Positions 10,518-23,396 of a stretch of 64,000 bases of DNA are shown here, in pieces. The notes under the pieces were generated by a model. It was given only the letters and a program-made list of their open reading frames with translations, was not told where the DNA came from and did no database searches. The stretch is from Brachionus plicatilis. Taxonomy: Eukaryota > Rotifera > Eurotatoria > Ploima > Brachionidae. The stretch covers positions 6,104,904-6,168,903 of the forward strand of contig QEOQ01000508.1 of NCBI GenBank assembly GCA_010279815.1, given 5' to 3'. The translations under genes were made by a program, and so were the position numbers. Every line of letters begins with the position of its first letter. The first letter of the stretch is position 1.

Positions 10518-10825
10518 TAATAACTCCAAAATACTAATAAACATAAAGATAATAAAATAATGAATAAAAAAAAAACAATTTTTTTGATAAAAAATGGAAT
10601 CTCAGGCTATATCCACAGAAAGCTTACTTGAGAATCTGTGCGAATATACAAAAGAAGACGCCGAACCAATTCTTTATTCTCAAAGTGGTAACATAAAAAA
10701 ATGATAAATTTATCTGTGTTTTTTTTAATTAAATTGTTCAATTTATAATAAGGAAATTGTTTTTTTTTTATATAAGAGATCAGTACATTCATTTTGTATA
10801 AATTTTGTCAATTATGATAAAGTTG

Positions 10826-10856
10826 ACTTTGACTTGAGTCCACTCAAGTCAACTAA
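10826..10856. repeat. Palindrome TTGACTTGAGTcc/ggACTCAAGTCAA
   Basis: A near-perfect 24-bp palindrome centred at about 10843, with further CAAGTCAA motifs at about 11095-11130. The motif density resembles the (TCAAGCC) subterminal array of the hAT-like element at 27857, so this may be a decayed relative. Confidence 0.5.
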
Positions 10857-11197
10857 ATTATTTTCTAATTTTTAAATCTTCTTTAACATAATTAGAAAAA
10901 TTATGAAAATGAATATTTATATATATTTAAGCTTAAGAAATGTTGCAAATATTGAAAAAATTTGTAAGACTTTTAGTAATTTTTAAAAACACACTAAATA
11001 AAAGGAAGTAAAATTAAATATTAAAAAATTACTTTTAAATTTTTTTTTAATTTTTAACTTACTTTAAATAACTTTTTTTTAAAATTTTTGACACAAGTCA
11101 AGTGCAAGTCAGTACTTTGACTTGTTTCAAAAATTTTACTAATTTTTAAAATAGAATTAAAATATATAAAAAAAATTATAAGTTTCTTTCTATTATT

Positions 11198-11318
11198 AAT
11201 TTTTCCAAAAATCGAAAATTTAAGAAAGCTTTTTATATAACAATTTAAAAATAACTATTTTTTTGACCAATTTATCAAAAAAAAACTGTTTTAAATTTTC
11301 GATTTTTGGAAAAAACAA
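11198..11318. repeat. Short inverted repeat
   Basis: Arms TTTTTCCAAAAATCGAAAATTT (about 11200-11221) and its complement at about 11294-11315 enclose roughly 70 bp. Nature unknown. Confidence 0.55.
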
Positions 11319-11352
11319 ACATTTTTTCAAAAAATTTTGAATTTTGAATTGG

Positions 11353-11480
11353 CCGTTTTTAATTTTACCAAATTTTACCAAAAATATCTCAAAATCCTGA
11401 AAATTTACCTCTTTTTCACTTTTCGGATTTTACGTTAATTTACGTAAAATATGGTAAAATTTGGTTAATTTACGGTATTT
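11353..11480. repeat. ACGTAAA hairpin repeat, copy a
   Basis: Contains repeated TTTTACCAAATTTTACC and its complement GGTAAAATTTGG around several TTTACGTAA cores. It resembles stretches at 27750-27825 and 29563-29655. Confidence 0.5.
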
Positions 11481-13798
11481 TACGTAATTTTTCGTGAAAT
11501 ACTGTTATGAAATCACCACTGTAAGCAAAAGGTAAAAGAATGATATGTGATTTTTGGTTGTTTTGCAAGTGTTTTGAAAAATACTTATGTTGTGATTTAT
11601 ATAAAATGATTACAAAATTCACATCATCTTAGATATTTAAATGGCTAATAGAAGAAAAGTTACTCTACAACAGTCTCGTCACTTGATTTTTTTTAAATAA
11701 ATAAAAAATATGAAAATTTGAATAAATAATACATAAATGAAAAAAATTTGAATTATTTAAAAATTTGTTTGCCAAATTTAGTTTTTGAAATAATAAAATT
11801 TCAGATTTTTTATTTATTTTATTTAATTCAAAAATTTTAATATCATCCAAAGTGTGAATTCAAGTTAAATTTTTAATTTATTGAAATTAATAAATAAAAC
11901 TAATAAATAAAAAATTCATTATTTCAAATATTTTTTCCCTTATTAAAAAAAAGCATTTATCTTAAAAATAAAGCATTTATCTAATCTAATCGGCAAACTG
12001 AAGCTTATGATCAAATGTAGATTTCAAATCAAAATTTTAAGATTTAGATTTAAAAAAAAAGTTTTTTTTTTAATTTTAATAATAACTGACTAAACTTTAT
12101 TAAACATAATTTTTTAATCTTTAACTAGAAAGAAATCTATGCGAATTTTAAACTGAAGTAAAATTTTAATATTAATCAATATTTTGAAATTTTGCAATTC
12201 AAAATTTAACTTTGTTTCGCTGCAATATTTTTTTAATAAAAATTATATATAATTTTAAGTTTTTTTTTGAGCCAAAATTTAGATAACTCAATGTTGAAAT
12301 TGAATTTGTCTTTTAAGTTTCAAATAAAAATTTTGGAAAAATCAATTTAAGATAAATTAGAAAAAAAGAGTTTTTTTTTAAAATTTAAATTAATAAACAT
12401 TTAATGTTTAATTCAAAAAATAAAAAAAAACTTATTTTATCATTCTATTGAGATTTAATCAATTAAGTTTTGATTATGTGATGATGAACTTCTAGTCGCC
12501 TATCTAATCTGGATTTTTTTCTATCAAATTTTGGTCAAGATTCTTCTTATGCTTTTTACAAATAAAATTTTTATTTTGACCTTTTTTTGATTATTCGTCC
12601 ATTTTTTTCCTTCTGAATAAAAAATTGATTAAAATTAGCGGTCTCAGAAAAAAAACTGAAATCATGCTCTATTAAACTTTATTCATAAACTCTATGCTAA
12701 AACAAATTAAATTCTCACGTATTTTAAATTTTATTTCTTAAAAGAAAAACGTCTATTTTAATTAGCTACTGGAGCGTATTTTGATTTTTGTTTGATCAAC
12801 AAGGCACATTAAATGACATCGGATCTCAATTCAGCAGCAAATATTTGCCCATTACAATCACAAACAACAATGCATTTTGGTTTCAAAAAATAAACCAAGA
12901 CCTAGAAATTTGTCAGGTGAAACAACTACATAAAAATATTTACAAACTTATTGAGATTACTTTATGCCAGCTAACAAAGTGAAAAGAAAACATCCAGTCT
13001 CACTCTCATTAATCTCCTAAATCAGCAAAATCAAAGTGAACTAGAAAACTTGTTTTTCTTACGATTTACCTTAAGATTAAACACACAAGTTTGTTTGGTA
13101 GGTTGGCAAAAGCACTTATTTTATTTACATTGCATTTTTTGTGTATTCCATCAACACAAAAGCGCTTGTCCTTTGGGATTTGAATTAATTAAGCAAAAAA
13201 GAAAAAAACTCAATTTTCTCAGCTTTTCTCATTGTGTTTAATACTTTTCGTTTTTTATAAAATTGGAATTTAATTCCATCAGGGAATGAAACGCAATTTT
13301 TCTAACAAGTGAGCGCTCATTAATTCTAATCATATACAATTCATGTCTTGAATAAAACACGGCATAATACTTGAATCTGTCAATATTTTTAAAACAATCT
13401 AGTTAATTATTAGAATAGAACCACTTTAGATTTTAACGATTCATTCGACTGTCATTTTCAACTCAACTCAAGCTGTTGGATGTAAATTTTTACAAAAAAG
13501 AAATTTAAGAATATAGAAAATTGATTTTAGTAGTAAAAAAATGCTAACTTCAATTTGAATTGAATGCCAAAATTATGATATTGAACAGTTTGAATATTTA
13601 TTAATTTGTTTTGAAAATAGTTGAGACAGAACTTCGGTCGATTAGAATTGAGACTTAGCTCTTTCTTCTTGTCACATAATTAAATTTTGATGAAATAAGT
13701 TTTTTTATGTAAATTGAAATAAAGTTTTAGAAAATTACCAGAATAATTTTTCTATAAAAAGAAAGCCATTTTTAGGTAAATTTAGATACGGTACAATT

Positions 13799-13906
13799 TA
13801 AAACTTACTTGTACATTTCTTTTCCTCGACTCTTCTTTAACTATTCCAGTGGAGAAAAGAAAAATCGAGGAAGAGTTGAGGAACAAAATGCGAACAAGTT
13901 AGTTTT
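13799..13906. repeat. Short foldback element
   Basis: Arms AAAACTTACTTGTACATTT..CCTCGACTCTTC and GAAGAGTTGAGGAAC..GAACAAGTTAGTTTT are inverted copies around a 25-30 bp loop. No clear target duplication. Confidence 0.55.
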
Positions 13907-14567
13907 AATTTTTTACTGTAATTGAATGGAGAGTTATTTTTCTATTAAAGACTTATGTAAAACTATTTAATTAATATGCTTGAATTAATTATTTTATTTT
14001 TATTCTTTTATATTTTGAATGATTTTTTATTAAAAAGTTAAAATTTAATTTTTTTAATTTTTTCAGACCTTTGCTTTTAAATTTTGAAATTTTTTTAGAT
14101 ATGTTTACTTTCATCTTTAAAGCATAAATTTATTTGAGAAAATTTTTCGGTTTGAATTTTATTGACTTAATTTCAAATTTATTTAGTAATTAGATAATTG
14201 TATTAAATTTGAGCTAATTTTTCAGCTTTTTTTTGTTTCTAAAAAAAAACTAAAATTTAGCTCTAGTACTTTTATTTCTTAATTTCATTCTTTTTTTTTT
14301 AATTAAGTTGAGTAAATAATATCAAAAAGTTTTGTCGAAAAATTATGATTAATTAAAGTTTTGTATTTCATAAATTTATCTATCAAAATTTTTTTTTCTT
14401 TTACTCAAATTTAGTCACATTAAGAGACTTTTTGCTTAATGGACCTGAATAATTTCAGTTAAATGTTAGTAGCTTGAGAGAGAACGGTAAAATATACAGG
14501 AAAGAGAATCAACAAATTGTGTGAAACTTCTCAATCTGATTAAAAGTTTTATATTATTATTAAAAAG

Positions 14568-14625
14568 TTTGGGTTTCTCAAGGATTTGTCCGAAAAGCTT
14601 TAGCTCATGTTAAAACCCACTTATC
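14568..14625 (-). repeat. LINE 3'-end fragment
   Basis: On the minus strand the order GGGTTTTAACATGAGCTAAAGC, TTCGGACAAATCC, AAACCCAAA matches the copy at 36736-36800 (GGGTTTAAACGAAG..CCATTCGGACAAACCC). A short, degraded insertion. Confidence 0.5.
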
Positions 14626-15944
14626 ATACATGATACAATGTATAAATGAAGTAAAATTTAAAAGAAGAAAAAATTAATTAAATTTGGATTTTTTCTGTAG
14701 GCTTTTTTTGCCAAAAAAAAGTAGTTAAAATTAGGCTTTTATTCAAAATCTCAGAACTTGCTAAAAAATTGAGCACTTAATTAAAATCAAAATGAAAAAT
14801 TACACTGATATTAAATATGAGAACAATAATGGCTTAGGGCGTCTCAATTGTATCAAAAATTATTTTTAAATATTTTTCAAAATTTATAAACTTTATTTGA
14901 TACTACTAGAAAAATGCGTCTTTGACTTTGCAAATCCGTCCTCATTTTCATATGGAAGGAAGTCTGACTCAGCTGAGTAAAAGGACGCTACCCAAATTTC
15001 AAATTTTTTAATTCTCTTGAGCTCAATTTTTGATGAAGGATGCAATTTTGTTGAAAACATCAAAAAGAAATTTAAAATTTAGGCTTAAAATTAGATCCAA
15101 AAGCACATAGAACATTTTTTTACCTAAGCTCTCTATTTTTCTTTAGAAAATACCAACTCAAATGATTTGATTCTACAATCAATTTAAGTTTACAAATGTT
15201 AGTTAAGTTTATTGTGAGCTCTTTTTTGTACGACTAAAATCGATACTCCAAATTTTTTGTTTTTTCTCCAAATATTAAATAAAATTCTCCAATTATTATG
15301 ATTATACATGAAATTAATTAATACTATATTAAATGGACATCTAATAATTTAAAATTTATTTATAATTTTTTTTAAAAAATGAAAACTAATTCAAGACACT
15401 TTTTAATTAGTAAATAAAAAATTATTAAAATAAAATTAAAAAAAAAGAATGCAAAAATAAAGTACAAGAATTCAATAATAAAACTGTATTAAAGTATGAT
15501 AATTTAAATATAAAAATAAAAGTATTCTTTTATTTCTTTATTATAAAATTTAAGTTTTTTGCGTTAAATTAGTCTTAATCCATTAAGAAAATGTTTAAAT
15601 AAAAAAATATTTGATTTCTTACTAATATTTATTTTTTATATAGAAACTAATTTTTCTATTTATAGCCTAAATAATTGGAAAATATTATAGAATGTTTTGG
15701 GAAAAAAATAAAAAATTTTTCAGTACTCGAATTAAATTTCAAATTTTCAAAATTGAATCTTTTATTTATCAAAATATTTCGACTGTTGATTTTGACTCTA
15801 TTTTTAGGCAAAAATTTAGATAAAAGATATCTTTAAAACTTACTGAAATATATTAGCTATATCATTTACAAATTTAATTCCTTTTTAAACTAGTTTATAT
15901 TTATTATTTTTTATATTTTATTCATTTTTTCCATTCGTTGTGCT
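14626..15944. other. Intergenic, AT-rich
   Basis: No gene or clear repeat seen. Confidence 0.35.
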
Positions 15945-16132
15945 AAAAAGAAGGACTTAGTTCCGTTCTGTGCTTCCTGAGGCTCCCCTCAAATTATTTA
16001 TTAAATTAAATAAAATTTTAAACAACCAGATTATTTTTTATTCTTATTTCTTTCTTATCGAACTGTAAATACCTGGCCAATTTTTGTAATCAATTTTATT
16101 CTCTTTTTTGTAACTAAATTTTAAATTTTAAC
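15945..16132 (+). repeat. LINE 3'-end repeat running into the assembly gap
   Basis: 15945-16020 has the LINE 3'-end core (AGAAGGACTTAGTTCCG, stem-loop TGAGGCTCCCCTCA, then AAATTATTTATTAAA..). From about 16030 a stretch nearly identical to 36580-36690 follows (GAACTGTAAATACCTGGCC...). It stops at the Ns, so the gap lies inside or next to a dispersed repeat. Confidence 0.65.
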
Positions 16133-16215
16133 NNNNNNNNNNNNNNNNNNNNNNNNNNNNNNNNNNNNNNNNNNNNNNNNNNNNNNNNNNNNNNNNNNNN
16201 NNNNNNNNNNNNNNN
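16133..16215. other. Assembly gap (83 Ns)
   Basis: A run of Ns. The left edge is dispersed repeat sequence and the right edge a poly-A stretch, so a collapsed repeat is the probable cause. True length unknown. Confidence 0.98.
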
Positions 16216-19200
16216 TTTAATTAAAAAAAAAAAAAATTTTACAAATGAGTAAAATTTTGACAACTTTTTCGTTAATTATGTCACTTATTCAAATGGCATG
16301 ATGTAGCAAACGTGTTGATTTTTCTTTCATGATCGTTTCAGGTGATCGACAACTCATGTCAATACAAAGAATCAAAATAACTTTTCTCTTTTCTATTTTT
16401 AATTAAAAATAAATATTTAAAAAAGAAAAAAATTTTTTTCAAGAAATCAAGTTAAGCAAACACAATTCGATTGAAAAATTAATCATGAATTAGGAGATCA
16501 GCCAAAGTTTGATTCTCATTTGAATTTGAAAAAAATTCTATGTTAATAGTAAACTAATTAATAATAAAATTTATTAGCTTTTTGTGATATAGATGGTAAT
16601 GACTATTGGACTGATGATTAAAATAAATGGCTATTTTTGTGATTAATGGCTTGTATGATCATAGCTATAAACAAAATTTGCTTTTGTGATTAAGATCAAG
16701 TGAAAAATCGAATAAACACACGAATTCGAACAACAACAAAAAAAGATTAATTCAAACTAATTAACAAATAATTAAATTGATAAAGTTTAAAAAATTTAGA
16801 ACAAAATTGATATAAAAATAATCCCAATCATGTATACATTTTTTTTGTTTTTTTTTTATTTTTTTATCAATTTTTTTATCAATTTTAAACCAAGCATGTA
16901 AATAGGAAAACAGAGCTTGTCAAACAAAGTACGACCATTTGATATCGATGAACAAATGTGAATAAGAAAAGCAACAGCGTTCACGTTCTATTTAACTCAT
17001 TCGTACTCAAAGGGATTCTTCATTCGACTTGAAAGTTTTCATTTCTCAATTTGTCGAAAAGCGGGTCTTCTTTTAATTTACCAAATTTTTACTTGGTCCA
17101 ATTTTGCTTACTCAAGTGATTATTTTTATTGAAATCCAAAACTTGAATAAACAAAACGGCTCTTATTATTTGCTATTTTTTTCTTTTTTCTTTTCGTAAA
17201 CTATTAGTTTTTTAGTAGGGCTCACTGGTGCTTGTTTCAAGTTCGTTCAACTTGAATTGATTGATTTTAATTTAGTTCGAATTCATATGTAAATTGAGCA
17301 TTTCTTTTCAAATTTCAACAAAAAGAATTGCAATTAGAAACTTGTACTAGTTAATTGTATCTATTGGCTTTTAGTCTTCACAATCAAATACTAAGACTGA
17401 ACTTGATTTTTGTTCGGGCCAAAACTTAATTTGCCCATTTCAAAATTTGCCAAGCGAATTGTTTAAATTGTTAATTATTTACAAATAAGTCTTGGATTAG
17501 CTATTTGCAAAGCGCTATCGAATTCCGCTCTTTTGCTTACATAACTCTTGGTTTCATGCTGATATGAAAATAATTAAAATAAATTAACTATTGATCGAAT
17601 TTAATTATTTTTTCTTACAAACAAAATCACTCTATATCAAGAAAAATAAAGCTATTTTTTTTCCAATTTTTTTATTGTTTTTGGCCGCCTAAGACTAGTG
17701 GAAGTTGATTAAAAATGCAAAATTAGCTCTATTAGTCTAAAAATCAATTCTATATACTTGTTGAAAGTATGAGTTAAGAGATAGTTGATTACGATGTTAA
17801 ATACGAGCCATCAAAAAAAATTAATAAATTTTTTTTTGTGCTAAAAAATTCTTTTTAAATATTTTTATTTTTTTAGAATTGTCTGTCAAGCTCTAATTTT
17901 TATCTAATAAAAATAATTAATAAAAAATTCTGATTTTTTTAGATTAGAAATTTCTCAAATTTTCAAGTTTATATAATTGATTATTTTTGGTTTCACAAAG
18001 AATGGTGAGTTATAATTCCATTTATTTCAAAAAAATAGTTAAATTTAGATTTTAATTCTAAAAAAACAAAAAAATTAATTTAAATTTTTTTTTCTAAAGT
18101 AAAATTTACTAATTTAGATTTAATTGAGTATTTATTCAGATACAGCTCGGTAAGAAGTCCCATTTCAAACAAGAAAACCTCAAAAAGATACTTGAATCTA
18201 TTTATTCAAAGTAAACTTTGCGGAATTTGTTTTTTCCGAAGCCGATAGAGCAGAAAAATCTCGATAGAGTCAAACATGGAAAAGTAGGAAGAATTACTAT
18301 TTTTTATTTCGGTTTTGCTTTTGAGTATACTCGATGCTATTGTTTTTTTAGTTCTTATAAGATCTTTTATGTTAAGTACGGCTTTTAGTACAACTTTATC
18401 ATTTATGAGTAATATCCATTAAACTTAAATTAATCTAGGATTAGTAATCGACTTAAAGTTTTTTTGAAGATTTGATAGCTTTGATAAAACACTCTAGAAA
18501 AATATTAAATATAATATCCGAAATCTACGTTTTTTATCTAATAATAAAAGTAATTTTTTATAGAAACAAAAGTCTTATAAAAGAATTCTCTTTTAAATTA
18601 GTAAAAAAAAAATGGTTTTATTTTTTATTTATAAAATTTTTCTAAACTAATTTATTTAATTTTTTTAGAAAAAAAAATCGGAAAATTAGATTAAAATTTG
18701 TTATTAGTTTTATTCATTTGGATTCTATATCGAGTTATAGCTCTTTCAGATTACAAAAAAAATAGTTCAATTCAAAATAAAAGAAATGCTACTAAAAGAG
18801 AAAGAAATAAAAAAGTTTTTAATTTGACATGATTTGTACTAAAGGTTTAAATATTGTTTGGTTCTAGAAAGAAAGAAGTTATGGTAAGATTTTACCAAAA
18901 GGTGTTGGATATTCCATAAATCTTGATTCGAAACCAGCCATTTTTTTAATCAAAAGTCTTTATAGATAATTTTCGCATTAAATTTTAATTGAATTAAGCT
19001 TAGGCTTTAAAATATTCGTAATAAGATAAACAAATTTTGTAAGCCTATTACTGTAGCTTTAAAATTAGTTCAAAATCATAAGAAAATTGGAGTCATTTTT
19101 AAAGAAATTGGTCTTTATCAATTTTTTTAAAGGGCAAAATTTGTTTCTCGGTCCATTATGCGTTAAAAGATACCTAAATTTTTCAAAAAATTTTAAGATA

Positions 19201-20987
19201 AAATTTAAAATAAGTATTTACTTACTTATTTAAATGAATTAAATATTAGATGAAAAAATAATGTGAAATTTTTAAGTTTTTTCTTTTCAAAAAATATATC
19301 ATGAACTCCTTCCCTTCTTTGAAAAATCTCGTTGGAATATTATTTTAATTGAATTTAGGATATAAAATAATTAAGACCATTTCTAAATCCACAAAATGTT
19401 ATATGATGAATAATTAAATAATTTAAACTGAAGTTTTTTTAAAGTAATTTTTGAAATATTAAATCAATTAAAATTTCCGTCTTTAGAATTTTTTTTCGAG
19501 TTTTTCTTATATTTTATTTTCATGTTTTGATTTTTTTTCACTACAAACTCATTTTTTAAAGCTTAATTTAATTTTTTAATGTCCGTATTTAAAGTGAGAC
19601 CTTTTATCACCCCAAACTGTCAAAAGGTCTTCTCAAATTTAATTTTAAAAAATGTAATCTTAAATTTTAAAAATTAAAATAAATTTTAAAAATTTTAAAA
19701 AGTTAATTTAAAATTTTATTTAACTTTGGGTTAAACTATTGAAAACATAGGACGTAACCAATATTTTTCCAAATCACATTTTTAGATAAAAATTTGAATT
19801 TTTTTCAATTTATCTATAGTTTAATGATTTTGTAAAAGATATATACTTGAATGTGGGAAACTAAATAAAAACAGGAATTTTGATTGAATATGTTTTATTT
19901 AAATCCAAAGTTATAACAATAAGTGAGTGGTTAATAAAGTAGCTAGAACTTGTGATCCTGCAGTTAATCCAAGATTAAATTTGAGACATGTAAAGATTTG
20001 GGTCTGGACAACATTCATTTTGAAAATTAAATTTTTTGTCCATTTTGATCAGCCACGGGTTTCCTCTGAAAACAAAAAAACTAAAACTAACAAAGATAGA
20101 GTATTGAGAGCAATAGGAAAATTTTAGTCAAGACCAACACACACTGTTTAAACAAACAATTGAAAAGCAAACAATATAAACTATCATTATATTCAATTAA
20201 ACACATTAGTATGAAATGAAGCTTTTCATTTTGGCTACAAGTTTGCAAAAAAAAAATGGTTTGTATCAATATTTCGATAGCAGATTTGTAATAAAAAATA
20301 AAGCCTTTGGCCAAACAATAAACTACTCTTTTTCTGGTTATTTTTAATTCATTTTTAATTAATAATCGAGCTCTAAATGCTGTTGAATGTTAGCCTTTCG
20401 TTTGTGAGAACAATCGAGCCAATATCGACATTCAATTAGCAGAGCCATGTTTTGTCACAATTGAATTTAAATAGTTTTTTTTTTCTTTTTTTTTATTGCA
20501 GCTAGGACAATAAAATTTTATTAGCAATAATAATCGTAAAACTTTGCTGGTCTGAGAACCATTTTGCCTAATCTATTTTTGAATGAAACGCGCTAAAGAA
20601 CAAATTTAGAGCCCTTTAATCATAATTAAATCTCAATAAATTGTTCGGACTAGCAATAAAAAGTCGGCTAGTCTTATTTTAACTTTTTTTTCAAATAGAT
20701 AAAATATTAATTTATAGTTTGCTTTTTTTCGGACAGTGAACACGATAACGTGTAAAAATACATTATCATTAGAATGATTGGAGCCGAGCACATCAACAAT
20801 TAGTTTATTCTATTATCTTTTAGATACCATCTATCGGTGCTATTTGTCTAAAGTCGGAACCAAACTAGTCATATCCTATCTCGACAGACTTATCTTTGGC
20901 TTTATCGATTTTTGTTCCCTTTGAGCTCTCTAGCTTCTGATAGGTAAAGTGGCTTTTTACTTTTAAATAAATAAATACTCTCAAGCA
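16216..20987. other. Intergenic desert, part 2
   Basis: No frame looks like a gene. Parts 16240-17560 and 20290-20900 are more complex than the surrounding AT-rich sequence and contain TAATTA-type sites; they could be regulatory, but nothing proves it. Confidence 0.35.
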
Positions 20988-21168
20988 GAATTAAATAAAT
21001 GGAATGCTCATAAATATTTATGTCTAATAGTCGTTTGACAGTTTTAAAAGCCGTCAAACTATTGTTTGGAAAAATTGTGACAATCATGATTAATAAACTA
21101 AAGTGTTAGTGTGTGTTTATTAGACGGAAGAGAATCGATAGCCTCGGACTTGAGGAAATTAAATTTTT
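20988..21168 (+). repeat. 180-bp direct repeat, copy 1
   Basis: Shares TTATGTCTAATAG, the hairpin GTTTGACAGTTTTAAAAGCCGTCAAAC, TATTGTTTGG and a 50-bp identical stretch (GACGGAAGAGAATCGATAGC... to GAGGAAATTAAATTT) with the copy at 23213-23396, in the same orientation. No coding potential. Identity unknown. Confidence 0.85.
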
Positions 21169-21174
21169 TTATTT

Positions 21175-21260
21175 ATTTAAAAAAAAAAATAATTTAGGAA
21201 AATTTCCAGCACAGTTCCGAATGACAGTGCGCTCTTTTTAGTCGTCATGAAGAATTTTAA
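21175..21260 (-). repeat. LINE 3'-end fragment
   Basis: AATTTA, stem-loop GGAAAATTTCC (21197-21207), then AGTTCCGAATGAC and CTCTTTTTAGTC. Same order as the copies at 50823 and 36431, in minus-strand sense. Confidence 0.6.
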
Positions 21261-23212
21261 GAAGCAAAATGGAATAAAATTGGTCTATACCATTCTCTTG
21301 TCTTAAAAGCCGTCATCTAAATTTGGTCCCAGTTTTGATCTATTTTTTAATAAATAAAGTATGAATGACTTCATCAAGCATTATTTTTTAATTATTCAAA
21401 ACTTTAAAAATTAAAATTAAATTAATTTTTTTTTAATAAATATTTTTTATTTAAAAGTTGGCTAGCAAGAAGCCGCTCGAAAATGCTCAGTAGTCGGAGT
21501 CCATATCGAATTTTTTCAATGAAAAATGTGGACCGGTCTGGGGCAGTAGGTGGTCAGGTTTCTATGAAAGTAAATTTTTATTTTTCCGCTATGAATAATA
21601 TTTAAAATATATTAATATCATATTTACAAAGCTTGGACAATTCTGACCCGAATGGGTTGTCCATTCTCGAAATAACTTAAGTCGTTCTTTAAAAATAAAC
21701 AGAAAATAGACAAATTTTTTTGAAAGCTCGTAAAATTTTTTATAAAAAAAATGGAAGAAGACTGGAGGTCAGGTTTTAAAAAATACATAAAAATTTAATT
21801 TTCGCAAAAGATAAAAAATAAAGGAAAAAAATTAATCTATTTGTCAAAAAGTACGGAAAATTTAAAACTAAATGGGATGTTAAAACATTAACAAATATTT
21901 TTTTGCCTAAAAAAAGTAGGTCTCAGTGTTTTTGCAGGATTTGTTATAATCTCTTTGCAAGTATCTTTTTATTTTCAAAATTATAAACTTTTCAGATGCA
22001 AAAAATTAATTTATATATATTATATAATAAATTAATGATTACTAAAGAAATTAGATACAAGTCAGAATGAGCATAGTGAGTCATATATTAAAATTTTAAT
22101 TTAAAATGAGTTTTAAATAATTAAATAATTTGTAAAAGAAATTTTTTTAAAAAAGTATTCTAAAAATTTTGTTCTTCATTACCCGACTATTTTTTTATTT
22201 GACGTTGGAATGGGAATTATATTTTGAATTGCTTGTGTACCTGTATTAATCAAGATCAGCCACGTAGACAGTGAGGGACTTAAAAGTGTTCAAGTCCCTA
22301 ATCCAGAAATTAAAAGTTGCTGAGCTCCCGTTCAAAAATTATTTTTATTAAAGATAGTCATAATTTTTCAGTTAAATTGTAATTTTTTTTATTTCAATAC
22401 ATTTGAATAACATATTTCATAAATTTAGCATTCAGAAAATATGAAATTTCTTAAGTTCTAAAAGATCTTTTTCTGCACTAAAGCGTCTAAAAACCGGCTC
22501 AAGAATTTGTTGGTTTGAGAAAGATTAAAAAAGATATTTTCTTCCAAAAAAATCGAATATTAAGATTTTTTTGATTTGTTTTGGTATTTTATTATTTCAT
22601 GAATTCATTTTTTTTTTATTCTTATCATGTGGTTGTTTTTTAAAGCATATTTTCTCTGACATTAACCAGGTCTATTTTAAGAATTTTCCAACATTTTAAA
22701 CAAATGTTTTTTTTTCTTAAAAAAATTCTTTTTTGAAGTCCTTTGGATTATTATCCAATTATTATTTGCTTTTCTTGTGTAACAACTTTTGTTTAATTTT
22801 TTAAAATATTTTTGAGAAAATCAGTAGCCTCTCTGGATGAAAAAAGCCTTCGCTTAAAGCATCATGTTTGCATTACATTTATTTTGTTTGACATTCACTA
22901 CAAACTCTAAAAACTTAATTCAAATTAATTTAACTTTTTATCATAAGAAAACATTTTGCTTAATTTTATGTTTTTGATTTCAAAATTGAATCATGTGGCT
23001 AAAAGGAAAAGCTAAGTTTATTCCAATCGATCAAGGCTCAGCCTAAATTATTTTTTAAATAAATAAATTAACTGAAAAATGTGTGATCATTTTTAAAACA
23101 CAATTTTTTTTTTTGACTGGCTAAAATTGATGGAACCGTCACAGAAACTGCCTGGAACGGCAGTTTTAATTTTGATTTTAAAAAATAATTATTAAGTTTA
23201 ATCAAAAAAAAA
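21261..23212. other. Intergenic, AT-rich, between the direct repeats
   Basis: No supported gene. It contains a very short plus-sense LINE 3' end at about 23033-23072 (GGCTCAGCC then AAATTATTTTTTAAATAAAT) and a neat hairpin, AAACTGCC..GGCAGTTT, at about 23143-23166. Confidence 0.4.
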
Positions 23213-23396
23213 GCAGAATTTAAATTAAAAGAATTAAAATTTATAAATACTTATGTCTAATAGTGGTTTGACGGTTTTAAAAGCCGTCAAACTATTGTTT
23301 GGAAAAAGTGTGACAATGATGATTAATTGACAAACTAAAGTATGTTTATTAGACGGAAGAGAATCGATAGCCTCGGACTTGAGGAAATTAAATTTA
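23213..23396 (+). repeat. 180-bp direct repeat, copy 2
   Basis: Second copy of the repeat at 20988-21168. Its hairpin pairs better: GTTTGACGG TTTTAAAA GCCGTCAAAC, where copy 1 has one mismatch. Confidence 0.85.

Larger units (their letters stand above)
10527..13798. other. Intergenic desert, part 1
   Basis: No supported gene. Small palindromes are listed separately. The part 12780-13480 is more complex and less AT-biased than its surroundings but has no frame I trust; regulatory sequence is possible. Confidence 0.35.

Noticed and set aside
12788..13241. Two 63-64 residue frames
   Set aside because: No similarity to any family, no splice partners, composition of spacer.
20988..23396. LTR retrotransposon with the direct repeats as LTRs
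   Set aside because: No TG..CA ends, primer-binding site, polypurine tract or gag/pol between the copies.
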